From positions 235,498 through 299,497 of the forward strand of contig NZ_AOIM01000035.1 in the NCBI RefSeq assembly GCF_000337575.1: a DNA stretch of 64,000 nucleotides. The letters are read 5' to 3'. This document shows positions 25,497-34,310 of the stretch, one piece after another. A model generated the notes under the pieces. That model saw only the letters and a list, made by a program, of their open reading frames with translations. It ran no database searches and had not been told where the DNA came from. Positions within the stretch are counted from its first letter, which is position 1, and every line of letters starts with the position of its first letter. This stretch comes from Natrialba hulunbeirensis JCM 10989. Its GTDB lineage: Archaea > Halobacteriota > Halobacteria > Halobacteriales > Natrialbaceae. A program made the translations under genes and the position numbers.

Positions 25497-26888
25497 GACA
25501 CGAGCACCGACGACGAGCACACCGAAGCCGACAACGACGCCGACGGTCGCCGGCACGGACAGCGTCGGCTGGAACACCGTCGCGAGCCAGAACCCACAGA
25601 CGGCCCCGACGACGCCACCGCTTGCGACAGCGCCACTCCACCCGATTCGGACGAGTTGCGGTGTCGACGACGCGCCGACGGCACCGATCTCGCGCGCGAA
25701 ACTCCGGCCGTGGCGGCCGAGGTCATAACACACCAGCGCTGCAGCGATTACGACGAACGTCGGCAGCCCGGCCCAGACCGCAGTGAGTCCAGTCCCCGTT
25801 CGCTCCTGTTCGGCGAGCACGCCGAGGATGAGTCCGCTCGTCGCGAGCGTTGTGGCGACGATGTACGGCGACTTCGACACCGTCCCCTTACCCAGCGCTC
25901 CCGCGTGCCAGACGACGACGCTTCCGATCATCAACACGATCATCGTAACGGCGAACAACGCGCCAACCGTCTCGACTGCCGCCAATCCTCGCTGTACCCC
26001 GATCCCACCTGCGAGCAGAACGGTCAGTGTCGTGCCGACCGTGGTTCCCACTACAACCGGTACGATCGCAGACGTCGCGTTCGCACCGTTCGTCCGGTCC
26101 CAGAACCGGCGGACGATGCTTCCGAGCGCCGCGATGGTGACACCGACGACCGTGAGGGCGAGGAGAGCCCCACGAACGAGGTCGCTGGCGAGCACCAGTT
26201 CGACCAGCCAGCCGACCGGCGGCAGATACCAGCCAAGAACGACCAGCGCTACTGTGCCCACGAGCGTCGCAACCAGAAGGACGCCGATCGAACGCGCCAG
26301 CCCGTACCGTATCACGTTCGCCTGGTCGCGCCGTCGTGCGGTCGTGAACACCGCGTCCGGAAGCGCCGCGACGGCGGCGACGCCCGCCAGCGCTGTCACG
26401 ACGAGTGCGCTGAACAGCCCTCCCACTCCGTCCCCGGTCCGCCAGCGGAGGTACTCGAGTACAGCCTGCAGGCTCCCGAACTCCTGGAGTGCAAAGGTGG
26501 CGAGTGCAGCGATGGCGGTGAACACCGTAGCGAGGACCATCGCGACTGCAGCGCGGTCTCGGGCGACGGCCGCAGACGTTCCGAAGAGTGTTCCGCCGAC
26601 GCCAGCTCCGAGGAGGACACCAACGACGGTGAGCGCGACGACGGCTCGCGTGGCTGGCTGGATGACGACTGCAGTGGTTACCAGCGTGAGCGCGGGCAAC
26701 AGCGCTGCCGCGAGTGCGATCTGGCGGGGTGATCGCTCGAATCGGATCACCGTCGCGCTGAGTGCCAGTCCGCAGAGGGCGGCGACGGCGACCGCGGGTT
26801 CGACACTCGCCAGCGCGACCGTCGCCCCACCGGCAACGACCGCAATCGCGCGTGCGGTCGTCTGCGGGAGGCGCGTCCGCTCGTTCAT
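25485..26888 (-). CDS. Haloarchaeal polytopic membrane protein (DUF7519-like)
   Basis: This 467-residue protein is almost entirely hydrophobic, with about twelve or more helices and short Arg-rich loops (TTARRRDQANVIRYGLARS; IVRRFWDRTNGANAT). It is the last gene of a five-gene minus-strand operon, overlapping the DUF58 stop by four bases, and its 3' end overlaps moxR. Proteins of this sort accompany MoxR/DUF58 loci in haloarchaea (recalled as DUF7519). Function unknown. Confidence 0.7.
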   Translation of the reverse strand: MNERTRLPQTTARAIAVVAGGATVALASVEPAVAVAALCGLALSATVIRFERSPRQIALAAALLPALTLVTTAVVIQPATRAVVALTVVGVLLGAGVGGTLFGTSAAVARDRAAVAMVLATVFTAIAALATFALQEFGSLQAVLEYLRWRTGDGVGGLFSALVVTALAGVAAVAALPDAVFTTARRRDQANVIRYGLARSIGVLLVATLVGTVALVVLGWYLPPVGWLVELVLASDLVRGALLALTVVGVTIAALGSIVRRFWDRTNGANATSAIVPVVVGTTVGTTLTVLLAGGIGVQRGLAAVETVGALFAVTMIVLMIGSVVVWHAGALGKGTVSKSPYIVATTLATSGLILGVLAEQERTGTGLTAVWAGLPTFVVIAAALVCYDLGRHGRSFAREIGAVGASSTPQLVRIGWSGAVASGGVVGAVCGFWLATVFQPTLSVPATVGVVVGFGVLVVGARVLLR

Positions 26889-28540
26889 CGGGGCTGCACC
26901 TCCGTGAGTGCCTCCTGGAGGACGAGTCCGATCGGTCGCTCCAGCTCCCAGTCGATGACGCGAGCGCCGTTCGCCCGCGCTTTGGCGAGTCTGGCATCGC
27001 GATCGAGCGCCTCAAGACGGGCTCCAGTGTCGCGTTTCGTCTCAGGTGAGTCGTCAGCCCTGTTGTTCTCGGTTTCACTCTGTGTACCCTGTGTACCCCG
27101 TGTACTCCGTGCACTCCGCGTGCTCCCCACCACATTGGGGCTCACAACTCGCACCGCATACCCCATCGTCCGCAGTCGCTTGACGATTGCAAGTGCGCCG
27201 TCGTCGACGAACGACGAGAAGAACACCATCTGTGCCTCACCAGGGAGCACCCGCGGCAGGCACTCGACCGGCGACCCGAACACCGACTGTAGCCAGTCGC
27301 TCTCACTCGTTTTTTGTGTCCGGACGTGCTGGAGATGCTCCGTAATCTGTCGGCGCGTCTCCGTCCCCGCCCCGGGCGAGACGCCACACACCCGCCGAAC
27401 GTGCAGCGTCACGAGACCGGTCGGATAGCCCGCATCGAGCAGCGACTCACTTGCTCGCTCTGCTGCGCTTGCCGAAAGTTCGGCCGCAGAGAGTGTACTC
27501 ACGGTCGCCGCGCGTCGCTGGCTCGTCCGATTGTCGACGACACAGACGACCCGTGTTGACCGTTCCGCTCGGTACTCGACCGTCGCCAACTCACGCGTCC
27601 GCCCGTACCGTCGCCAGTCGATCGACCGCGCCGGATCGCCTGCCGCGTACTCTCGAATCGAGTGGAACTCGATCCCACTCCCGCTCTCGGTTGTCGGCAC
27701 ATCGCCTGCGTACTCGTCGACCCCGCTCGTCACCGGCATCTCCTCGACCGTCGGCCAGCACCGCACCCGTGTCGCACCGTCGACCGGCTCTGTCCGCGTC
27801 TCCGTGACCGTCCCCGTCAGGTCACGCGCTCGCATCGCCGCCGCCTCGAACTCGTGGTCGCCCCTGCGTAGTTCGACATCGTACTCGAGTGTCGCCGTCG
27901 CGCCGGGCTCGAGTGTCGTCGCCAGCCGCGGCGTACCGTCGACGACGGGGAGGGCGTCTGGCACGCTGTCGACGATTCGGAGGTCGACGAGCGACGCGTC
28001 ACCGGTGTTTTCGACGGTGGTTCGGACGGTGACGGTGTCACCGGGGCCGCCGGAGAGGGTGGTGTCGGCAGCGTCGCGCTCGGTGGCGACAGCGACGCCG
28101 CCGTCGGTGCCGACTTGCGGCGCTGCGTGGTGTTCGGTCGCTGCTTCGGGCGGTGCTCCCTCTGCACCCGTCGGTACGCCATCGCTGGTCTCGGCACTGT
28201 CACCTGTGTTGAACGCTCGGTGCACCCGAACCGAGGGTTCCTGGCGCGTGCGAAACACTGCTGCCCCAACGTAGCACAATGGTATCGTTGCCGCTGCAAC
28301 CAGCACGCGTACACCGAGGAACAACCCTGTCCCTGCGAGGACGAGCGCGGCGAACAGCGCCCACTCACCGTGATCGACGTGGTGTCGTTGGGTGTGTGCC
28401 TGTTCGTGATCACGCGTCTGAGCGGTCCCCTCGCGTGTGCCGCCTCTCACGGTCTGGTTGCCAATTTTCGTTTTCGTTTCCGCTTCCGTTCCGGGTTCCG
28501 CTTTCGCTCTCGTTCCAGTATCAGTCTCTGTGTCACTCAT
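26885..28540 (-). CDS. DUF58 domain protein
   Basis: This is a 551-residue protein. Residues 60-95 hold one or two membrane segments (GEWALFAALVLAGTGLFLGVRVLVAAATIPL). A CARDB/DUF11-like beta domain follows (TVRTTVENTGDASLVDLRIVDSVP). The DUF58 core FHSIREYAAGDPARSIDWRRYGRTRELATVEYRAE leads into a VWA-like region with VVCVVDN. In MoxR systems DUF58 proteins are the membrane-linked partners of the ATPase. Four-base overlaps on both sides (26885-26888 and 28537-28540) indicate tight coupling. Confidence 0.9.
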   Translation of the reverse strand: MSDTETDTGTRAKAEPGTEAETKTKIGNQTVRGGTREGTAQTRDHEQAHTQRHHVDHGEWALFAALVLAGTGLFLGVRVLVAAATIPLCYVGAAVFRTRQEPSVRVHRAFNTGDSAETSDGVPTGAEGAPPEAATEHHAAPQVGTDGGVAVATERDAADTTLSGGPGDTVTVRTTVENTGDASLVDLRIVDSVPDALPVVDGTPRLATTLEPGATATLEYDVELRRGDHEFEAAAMRARDLTGTVTETRTEPVDGATRVRCWPTVEEMPVTSGVDEYAGDVPTTESGSGIEFHSIREYAAGDPARSIDWRRYGRTRELATVEYRAERSTRVVCVVDNRTSQRRAATVSTLSAAELSASAAERASESLLDAGYPTGLVTLHVRRVCGVSPGAGTETRRQITEHLQHVRTQKTSESDWLQSVFGSPVECLPRVLPGEAQMVFFSSFVDDGALAIVKRLRTMGYAVRVVSPNVVGSTRSARSTRGTQGTQSETENNRADDSPETKRDTGARLEALDRDARLAKARANGARVIDWELERPIGLVLQEALTEVQPR

Positions 28541-29268
28541 CGACTCACCTCCTCGGACGCGAGTTCCTCCGCCGTCGTGATCGCAGTCGCCGACCCGGAT
28601 CGCTCGCTCGTCACAGCGCCGTTGTCGTACTCGACGGCTGTAATCGCCGAGATCGTCCGATCGACTCGGTGGTAGTAGGCGTCACCGGGGTCGACCGCGT
28701 TTCGGACTTGCTCGGCGAGCGGCAGCGGCCGCTCAGTCGAAAGGAACGCCGCAGCGACCGGATCGTCGGTCCACGTTCCGTTTTCAACCCGTTCACGGGC
28801 CGTCTCGCGGTCGAGCCCGCGTCTCGTTCGCACGATCCGAATCGCGTTCTCGGTGAGTCGGGTCCGGATCTCGTAGGCCGAACTGGTGCCATTGCAGCGA
28901 TACTGGGCCATCGACGCGATTTCGAGACTGTGCTCCGTACTTCGGCCGACCGGCTCGAGCGGTCCCGTCTCCCCCCGCTCGGGGGCCGGCCCGCGGTGGA
29001 TCGGCTGGGGAGAGACGTAACTCGTGTTCCACACCCACCAGAGCGTGAGCGCGAGCACACCCAGTCCGAACGCGGGAAACAACAGGGCGAGCGGATACAG
29101 AACCCCAACGAACTGCGAGCCGACTCCCGGCAGATACCCGCCGAGTGCGATCACTGCGATCGCCCCCAGACTGCCGACACCGACGAGTCCGATCGCAAGC
29201 CGGTCCGTCTCGATCCCACTCGCTCGCTCTCGCAGTCGCCGTACCGCGCCCAGTGGATTCCGGCTCAT
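28537..29268 (-). CDS. Two-helix membrane protein of the MoxR/DUF58 locus (DUF7269-like)
   Basis: This is a 243-residue protein. Two hydrophobic helices (LAIGLVGVGSLGAIAVIALGGYLPG and GVLYPLALLFPAFGLGVLALTLWWVW) precede a soluble domain with ENAIRIVRTRRGLDRETARERVENGTWTDDPVAAAFLS and VDPGDAYYHRVDRTISAI. It is translationally coupled on both sides. The position between DUF58 and DUF4129 is the standard order for this haloarchaeal locus (family recalled as DUF7269). Function unknown. Confidence 0.72.
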   Translation of the reverse strand: MSRNPLGAVRRLRERASGIETDRLAIGLVGVGSLGAIAVIALGGYLPGVGSQFVGVLYPLALLFPAFGLGVLALTLWWVWNTSYVSPQPIHRGPAPERGETGPLEPVGRSTEHSLEIASMAQYRCNGTSSAYEIRTRLTENAIRIVRTRRGLDRETARERVENGTWTDDPVAAAFLSTERPLPLAEQVRNAVDPGDAYYHRVDRTISAITAVEYDNGAVTSERSGSATAITTAEELASEEVSR

Positions 29269-31037
29269 TGGCCTTCTCCCCCTGATTCGTTGGCGTTCTC
29301 CGTCTCGTCTGCCTCCGCCGTGTCGGCGGACGCGGCGGACGCGGCGGACGCAGCGGACCCGGCGGTCTCGTCCGGCTCAGACTCCATCACGTTCGCCGCC
29401 GCAGCGCGCGCACTCAACACGCGATCGGCGGACGGCTCGCGGTCACCGTACTCGAGTTCCCGGAAGACAGTCGCGAGTCGGCGCATGCTCACGCTGGGGT
29501 ATCCTCGGTCGAGTGCGTCACGGGTGACCTCGCCTGGCGTCTGCGTTTCGCGATTGTGCACTCCCAGTCGGTCGAGGACGGCGTGCCAGATGGCGCGCAC
29601 TTCGGAGCGAGGAGAGCGGGGCTCGAGTGGTTCCTCGCTGTACAGGGATCCGGTACCGGCGGCTGACTCGGCGTCGGTGTGGTCATCGGCAGTGCGGTCG
29701 TCGTCGGTGTCAGTGTCGGTGTCGGTGTCGCTGTCGCGGCTGAGAATCGAGCCGAGGCGACGATTCCGATCGGACGACCCACCCCAGTCGAGCAACCAGA
29801 CCGACGACAGTAGACGACCGACGGGCGGAGCGGATGGGAGGGACGGGACGAGACGTGGCAGTGTGAGTCCGAGACGCGGACGCGACAGGAGTCGATTCGA
29901 CGCGGGACTCATCCTGGGCCAAGAGGCGTTTCGAAGGCTGTGAGAAAGTCTGCCAGCGACAGTTGCGAGATCGTCGAACACGCCCGCGAGGCCGACGAAC
30001 AGAGCCGAGAGCTGCTGTCGGTTGTGCTTGTGCCTGGAGGGAACGACGCGCACGTACGTCACGACCGCACCGAGCACGAAGCCGGGGACGATGACCACGA
30101 GGGTCGTCAACCGGAGATAGAGGTCGTCGACGCTGGCCGTCGCGGTCTCCGCACCGACTGTGCTGGTCACGGTCGCCTCGTCGTCGAACGGGAGACGAAC
30201 TCGCGCCGTCCCATCGGCACCGGTCGTCGCCGAGTCGCCCGAATCGACTGCGACGCTCGCATTGGGCACTCCGGTACCCTCCGCGGAAACCTGAACTGGG
30301 GCCGGCATTCCGGGGAGCAACAGCGGTGAGGCGAACTCGACGGTCGGCTCCTGGACGTCGATCGTCCGCTCGCCGCTCACGGGGCCGCGTTCGACGCGCA
30401 CCGTCGTCGGCCCCGCAGTATCCGGTAGCGCCACGGTCGTCATTCCATTTTCGGCGGTCGTCCCGATCCGTTCGCCGTCGTGGTAGACTGTCCCGTTCGC
30501 GACCGACGTCGACCCGACAGCCGCCGCGATTTCTAGGTCTCGGTTTGGTGCCGCACCGGGCGCTGGCTCGATCGTCACGTCCGTCTCGATGTCGACCGTT
30601 TTTGATTGGTTCGTTTCGACGACCCCGACCGTCATCTCCTCGGCGTATGGGACGGAAACGTCGACCTGACCGTTGTGGTCCGTCTCGCCGGCCTCTACTC
30701 CGTCGACTTCGACCGTTCGATCAGTGATGTGGTCTGCATCGGCGATCCTAACCGTAAGCTGACTTCCTGGTTCGGGAGCGCCGTCCAGTTCGATCGGCGC
30801 TGTGGGTCCCTCGTCGTCTCTCTCATCGGATTCTGTCTCACCTGCCTCTGAGGTGTTGGTAATCAGCTCTATCGGATCAGTTGACTCTGCGAGGGTGTCC
30901 CAGCTGCCCGTTGTCGTCACGCTCTCCTCGCTTCCTGGCGCATCGAGTCGGGGGTCGGCTGCCGGGAGCGCGCTGGCGGCTGCGAGCAGGCAGACGAGAC
31001 AGCCCGCGACGAACAGGAGTCGCCGGGCATCGCTCAC
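29265..31037 (-). CDS. DUF4129 domain protein with Ig-like repeats
   Basis: This 590-residue protein opens with a Sec-type signal (RRLLFVAGCLVCLLAAASALPAA). The ectodomain contains at least three Ig/carboxypeptidase-regulatory-like beta repeats (QLTVRIADADHITDRTVEVDGVEAG; LEIAAAVGSTSVANGTVYHDGERIGTT; PVQVSAEGTGVPNASVAVDSGDSATTG). A membrane helix follows near residue 310 (LTTLVVIVPGFVLGAVVTYV). The C-terminal DUF4129 segment is EVRAIWHAVLDRLGVHNRETQTPGEVTRDALDRGYP, a domain usually found with transglutaminase and MoxR/DUF58 proteins. A TDTDTDTD run is encoded near 29700. Coupled to both neighbours. Confidence 0.88.
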   Translation of the reverse strand: MSDARRLLFVAGCLVCLLAAASALPAADPRLDAPGSEESVTTTGSWDTLAESTDPIELITNTSEAGETESDERDDEGPTAPIELDGAPEPGSQLTVRIADADHITDRTVEVDGVEAGETDHNGQVDVSVPYAEEMTVGVVETNQSKTVDIETDVTIEPAPGAAPNRDLEIAAAVGSTSVANGTVYHDGERIGTTAENGMTTVALPDTAGPTTVRVERGPVSGERTIDVQEPTVEFASPLLLPGMPAPVQVSAEGTGVPNASVAVDSGDSATTGADGTARVRLPFDDEATVTSTVGAETATASVDDLYLRLTTLVVIVPGFVLGAVVTYVRVVPSRHKHNRQQLSALFVGLAGVFDDLATVAGRLSHSLRNASWPRMSPASNRLLSRPRLGLTLPRLVPSLPSAPPVGRLLSSVWLLDWGGSSDRNRRLGSILSRDSDTDTDTDTDDDRTADDHTDAESAAGTGSLYSEEPLEPRSPRSEVRAIWHAVLDRLGVHNRETQTPGEVTRDALDRGYPSVSMRRLATVFRELEYGDREPSADRVLSARAAAANVMESEPDETAGSAASAASAASADTAEADETENANESGGEGQ

Positions 31038-32167
31038 GCCTGTCCCACCCGCGTTCGTGTCTGCTCCTCGTCGGCCGCGAGCGCGGCAAGTCGCTCAATG
31101 CGCTCGTCGATCGGCGGATGTGTTCGCGTTTCGCCCGCCGTCTGGTCGACCGACGACGGCGTCGCTCCGTCGAGCCACGCTCGAACCCGCTGTTCGCGAT
31201 GTTCGTCGTCCGGCGCCGCCGATATTGGCGGCAGTGATGAACTCTCGGTGCCGTTCACGAGCGCCGAGGGGACGATACACAACGCACGTATTTTGGCCGT
31301 CCGGAGGTCCGTCGCGGGCGTCTCCGCCGCATCCGTGAGGTCGATCAGCGCCGTCGCGAGGGCGAGAGGATCGCCCGCGATTTCGGCCGCCGCGGCGTCA
31401 GCGGCGAACTCCCGGGTCTGGGAGAGTGTTCGCGTCGCCCAGTCGGCCACCCGCGGAAACAGCCAGAGAATCGGCGCGACGAACACCGACGTGAGCGCGA
31501 TGAGTGGTAAGAACCACGTCAGCGCCGCTCGGTCTTGCTCCGAGAGACTGGCGGGATTCACCACCGCCCGTCGCGCGAGCATCGAACTGTGGTAGACCCG
31601 GTCCGTAATCTCCAGAAAGAGCGTCGTGACCGTCATCAGGGTCACGTCCCGGTTTGCGATATGGCCGATCTCGTGTGCGAGGACGGACTCGAGTTCGGCT
31701 GCATCGAGACGGTCGATCAGACCCGTTGTGACGACGATGGTCGCGTCGGTGAACCGGCCGATGGTGTAGCAACTGGGGGTGTCGTCGTCGACGACGCGGA
31801 TGGTTGGTTCCGGGATGTCGGCGGTCATCGAGAGACGACGGACGATACGGTCCACCGTGTGGCCGTCCGCACCGCTTTCTCCAGCCCCGCGGGCGCTGGT
31901 TCGGTGGCCGGCGTGTGCGAGCACCCGCCGGTAGCCGTAGTAGAGCTGGCCGGCGAGAAAGAGGCCGACGAGGAGGAGGGCAGTCGGCCACGAAACGGGA
32001 AACTGGAGTAATGAGAGGGCGAGACGGCCGTCGGAGAGGAGGACGAACGTGCCGCCGACGATCGCCGGGAGCAAGACGCCGTACGCCCACACGACTGCGA
32101 GGACGAAGAGGGCGTTCACCGCGACGAAGACGCCGAGGACGGCAGCGATCCGGAGGCGGAGGCGCAT
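31034..32167 (-). CDS. M48 family membrane metallopeptidase (HtpX-like)
   Basis: This 377-residue protein has the zinc motif HEIGH (LESVLAHEIGHIANRDV) and the downstream Glu ligand in REFAADAAAAEIAGDP. Hydrophobic helices lie at the N-terminus (two), before the active site and in the middle. It is the first gene of the five-gene operon, so a membrane protease is expressed with the MoxR/DUF58 machinery. HtpX enzymes degrade misfolded membrane proteins. A C-terminal extension with DEEQTRTRVGQA is acidic. Confidence 0.9.
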   Translation of the reverse strand: MRLRLRIAAVLGVFVAVNALFVLAVVWAYGVLLPAIVGGTFVLLSDGRLALSLLQFPVSWPTALLLVGLFLAGQLYYGYRRVLAHAGHRTSARGAGESGADGHTVDRIVRRLSMTADIPEPTIRVVDDDTPSCYTIGRFTDATIVVTTGLIDRLDAAELESVLAHEIGHIANRDVTLMTVTTLFLEITDRVYHSSMLARRAVVNPASLSEQDRAALTWFLPLIALTSVFVAPILWLFPRVADWATRTLSQTREFAADAAAAEIAGDPLALATALIDLTDAAETPATDLRTAKIRALCIVPSALVNGTESSSLPPISAAPDDEHREQRVRAWLDGATPSSVDQTAGETRTHPPIDERIERLAALAADEEQTRTRVGQA

Positions 32168-32305
32168 GGAGGGAGTTTCCTGTAGGTTCTCAATGAATTA
32201 CCAAAAATGTTGTGTGACGGTCATCTCCCGGCCTGGAACCGGCGAGCACAGTGACTGCGATCCGTCGGGCTTTTGGCCGCCCGGATCCGATACCGGTGTA
32301 CGACG

Positions 32306-33559
32306 ATGGCCCGGTATCACATCGAAACGTACGGCTGTACGTCCAATCGCGGGGAGAGTCGCGAGATCGAGCGACGGCTCCGCGATGCGGGCCACTACCG
32401 GGTCGACGGACCGGACGACGCCGACGTCGCCATTCTGAACACCTGCACCGTCGTCGAGAAGACAGAGCGAAATATGCTTCGCCGGGCTGAGGAGCTCTCC
32501 GCGGAGACAGCCGACCTCTTTATCACCGGCTGTATGGCCCTCGCACAGGGCGAAGAGTTTGCCCAGGCCGACGTCGACGGCCAGGTGCTTCACTGGGACG
32601 AGGTCCCCGAGGCCGTCACGAACGGCGAATGTCCGACGACGACCCCCGACGCCGAACCGATTCTGGACGGCGTCGTCGGCATCCTCCCCATCGCCCGGGG
32701 CTGTATGTCCGACTGCTCCTACTGCATCACGAAGAAGGCGACCGGTAAGATCGACTCGCCCTCGATCGAGGAAAACGTCGAAAAGGCCCGCGCGCTCATC
32801 CACGCCGGCGCGAAGGAAATCCGGATTACCGGCCAGGACACCGGCGTCTACGGCTGGGACGAGGGCGAGCGCAAGCTCCACCGCCTGCTCGAGGAAATCT
32901 GTGCCATCGAGGGCGACTTCCGCGTCCGCGTTGGCATGGCCAACCCAAAGGGCGTCCACGGCATCCGCGAGGAACTGGCCGACGTGTTCGCCGCCAACGA
33001 CGAACTCTACAACTTCCTGCACGCTCCCGTCCAGTCCGGCAGCGACGACGTCCTCGGCGACATGCGCCGCCAACACCAGGTGAGTGAGTATCTCGAGGTG
33101 ATCGAGACGTTTGACGACGTACTCGAGTACTGGACGCTGTCGACGGACTTCATCGTGGGGTTCCCGACGGAGACGGACCACGACCACGAGCAGTCGATGG
33201 CGCTGCTGCGCGAGACGCGCCCGGAGAAGATCAACGTCACGCGGTTCTCGAAGCGACCGGGCACTGACGCGGCGAACATGAAGGGTCTTGGCGGCCAGGT
33301 CAAGAAGGATCGGTCGAAGGAGATGAGCGCAGCGAAGCGCGAACTCGTCGGCGAGGCCTACGCTGAGATGGTTGGCGAGACGCGCGAGGACGTGCTGGTC
33401 GTCGAGCAGGGGACTGCCGACTCCGTGAAGTGTCGGGACGCCGCCTACCGGCAGCTCATCGTGCAGAATGCGAGCGAGTACGGACTCGAGCCCGGCGATT
33501 TCGTCGATCTCGAAGTGACCGCCCACGAGACGATGTACGCCTTTGGAACGCCGGTCTGA
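32306..33559 (+). CDS. tRNA-t6A37 methylthiotransferase (MtaB/CDKAL1 family)
   Basis: This is a 417-residue radical-SAM enzyme. The N-terminal methylthiotransferase domain has its three Cys ligands in YGCTSNRG, NTCTVVEKTE and TGCMA. The radical SAM cluster is CMSDCSYCITKKATG, and a C-terminal TRAM domain ends MYAFGTPV. It installs the 2-methylthio group on t6A37 of ANN-decoding tRNAs. It is divergent from the htpX operon (138-base gap). A CTTTTGG box lies about 35 bases before the ATG. A partial, deleted second copy of the gene with its upstream region lies at 35650-36015. Confidence 0.93.
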   Translation: MARYHIETYGCTSNRGESREIERRLRDAGHYRVDGPDDADVAILNTCTVVEKTERNMLRRAEELSAETADLFITGCMALAQGEEFAQADVDGQVLHWDEVPEAVTNGECPTTTPDAEPILDGVVGILPIARGCMSDCSYCITKKATGKIDSPSIEENVEKARALIHAGAKEIRITGQDTGVYGWDEGERKLHRLLEEICAIEGDFRVRVGMANPKGVHGIREELADVFAANDELYNFLHAPVQSGSDDVLGDMRRQHQVSEYLEVIETFDDVLEYWTLSTDFIVGFPTETDHDHEQSMALLRETRPEKINVTRFSKRPGTDAANMKGLGGQVKKDRSKEMSAAKRELVGEAYAEMVGETREDVLVVEQGTADSVKCRDAAYRQLIVQNASEYGLEPGDFVDLEVTAHETMYAFGTPV

Positions 33560-33566
33560 CACTTGA

Positions 33567-33973
33567 GTTTCCTACTGGACTCTGTTTACAAATGCTGGCG
33601 TAAAAGCCGATCAAATAGCTCGTGACAACGATCTATCTATTGGCGAAACCGTTCGAAATCCACTCGCGCGAGAACCCCTCTACCATTTGCGTGGACTTGA
33701 CGAAGCATCTCGAAACCGTGTGTTTGCGTGTGCAATCGACGTTCACGACTGCCCTATTACGGGAACGAGAGAACCCCTCACGTTTGTACAATTAATCCTG
33801 TGCAGGGAACCGATCGCGCGTACAAACTCGATACTGTTTGTATTGTCAATCCGAGCTTTCGATTCACGTTCGGATCGGTGGCCCTAGAGGGGAGAGATAC
33901 TGACGAGTTGGCGGATGCTTTTCGCCAACTGGTCTCAAAAGTCTGCGAGTACGCCGAAATCAATCGACTCTAA
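33567..33973 (+). pseudogene. Probable frameshifted gene remnant
   Basis: From 33567 one frame reads protein-like sequence (GVKADQIARDNDLSIGETV, then REPLYHLRGLDEASRNRVF) without any start codon. Near 33790 it becomes random. At about that point the next frame takes over with INPVQGTDRAYKLDTV, FRFTFGSVALEGRDTDEL and LVSKVCEYAEINRL before TAA at 33971. Together they look like one coding region with a single-base shift and a lost 5' end, but no family was recognised. A 10-3-10 perfect hairpin follows the stop. Alternatively the downstream 81-codon frame (33728-33973) could be an intact small gene. Confidence 0.35.
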
Positions 33974-33976
33974 GAT

Positions 33977-33999
33977 GACGTATTCGACGCGAATACGTC
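33977..33999. terminator. Perfect 10-3-10 inverted repeat
   Basis: GACGTATTCG (33977-33986) and CGAATACGTC (33990-33999) form a perfect hairpin three bases after the stop codon of the remnant at 33567-33973. There is no T tract after it. It may be a terminator-like or element-derived palindrome. Confidence 0.4.
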
Positions 34000-34310
34000 G
34001 CCCACGGCGGCGGCGAATACGCTAATAGAGGCGTTCACGTCAATACTTCGAAAGCCATGGATGGTTGGCGCGATTCTGACTCTCCCCCATAGAGTCGTCT
34101 CCAAAGACCGGTTTGCGTCGTATCTCAGAGCGGTCCAACTTCGCTGTTGTGTCTATCGAAAAAAGAAGCACTCAAAACCGCGTTTTGAGTCACCAACAAC
34201 TATATTACAAATATTCCGCCTATATATTATAACAGAAATAGTATAATTACCAATCATTCTCTAATAACAACAGACTTATTAATGTCGTTCTATTAACTAT
34301 AAATTGGACA
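34000..34310. other. AT-rich intergenic stretch in the island
   Basis: No convincing gene is seen. Bases about 34195-34310 are markedly AT-rich for this genome (runs such as CTATATATTATAAC and TATTAACTATAAAT). The end of this stretch carries promoter-like boxes (CTTATTAATG near 34275 and TTAACTATAAAT near 34293) for the exported-protein gene at 34311. The low GC marks the stretch as transferred DNA. Confidence 0.55.
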
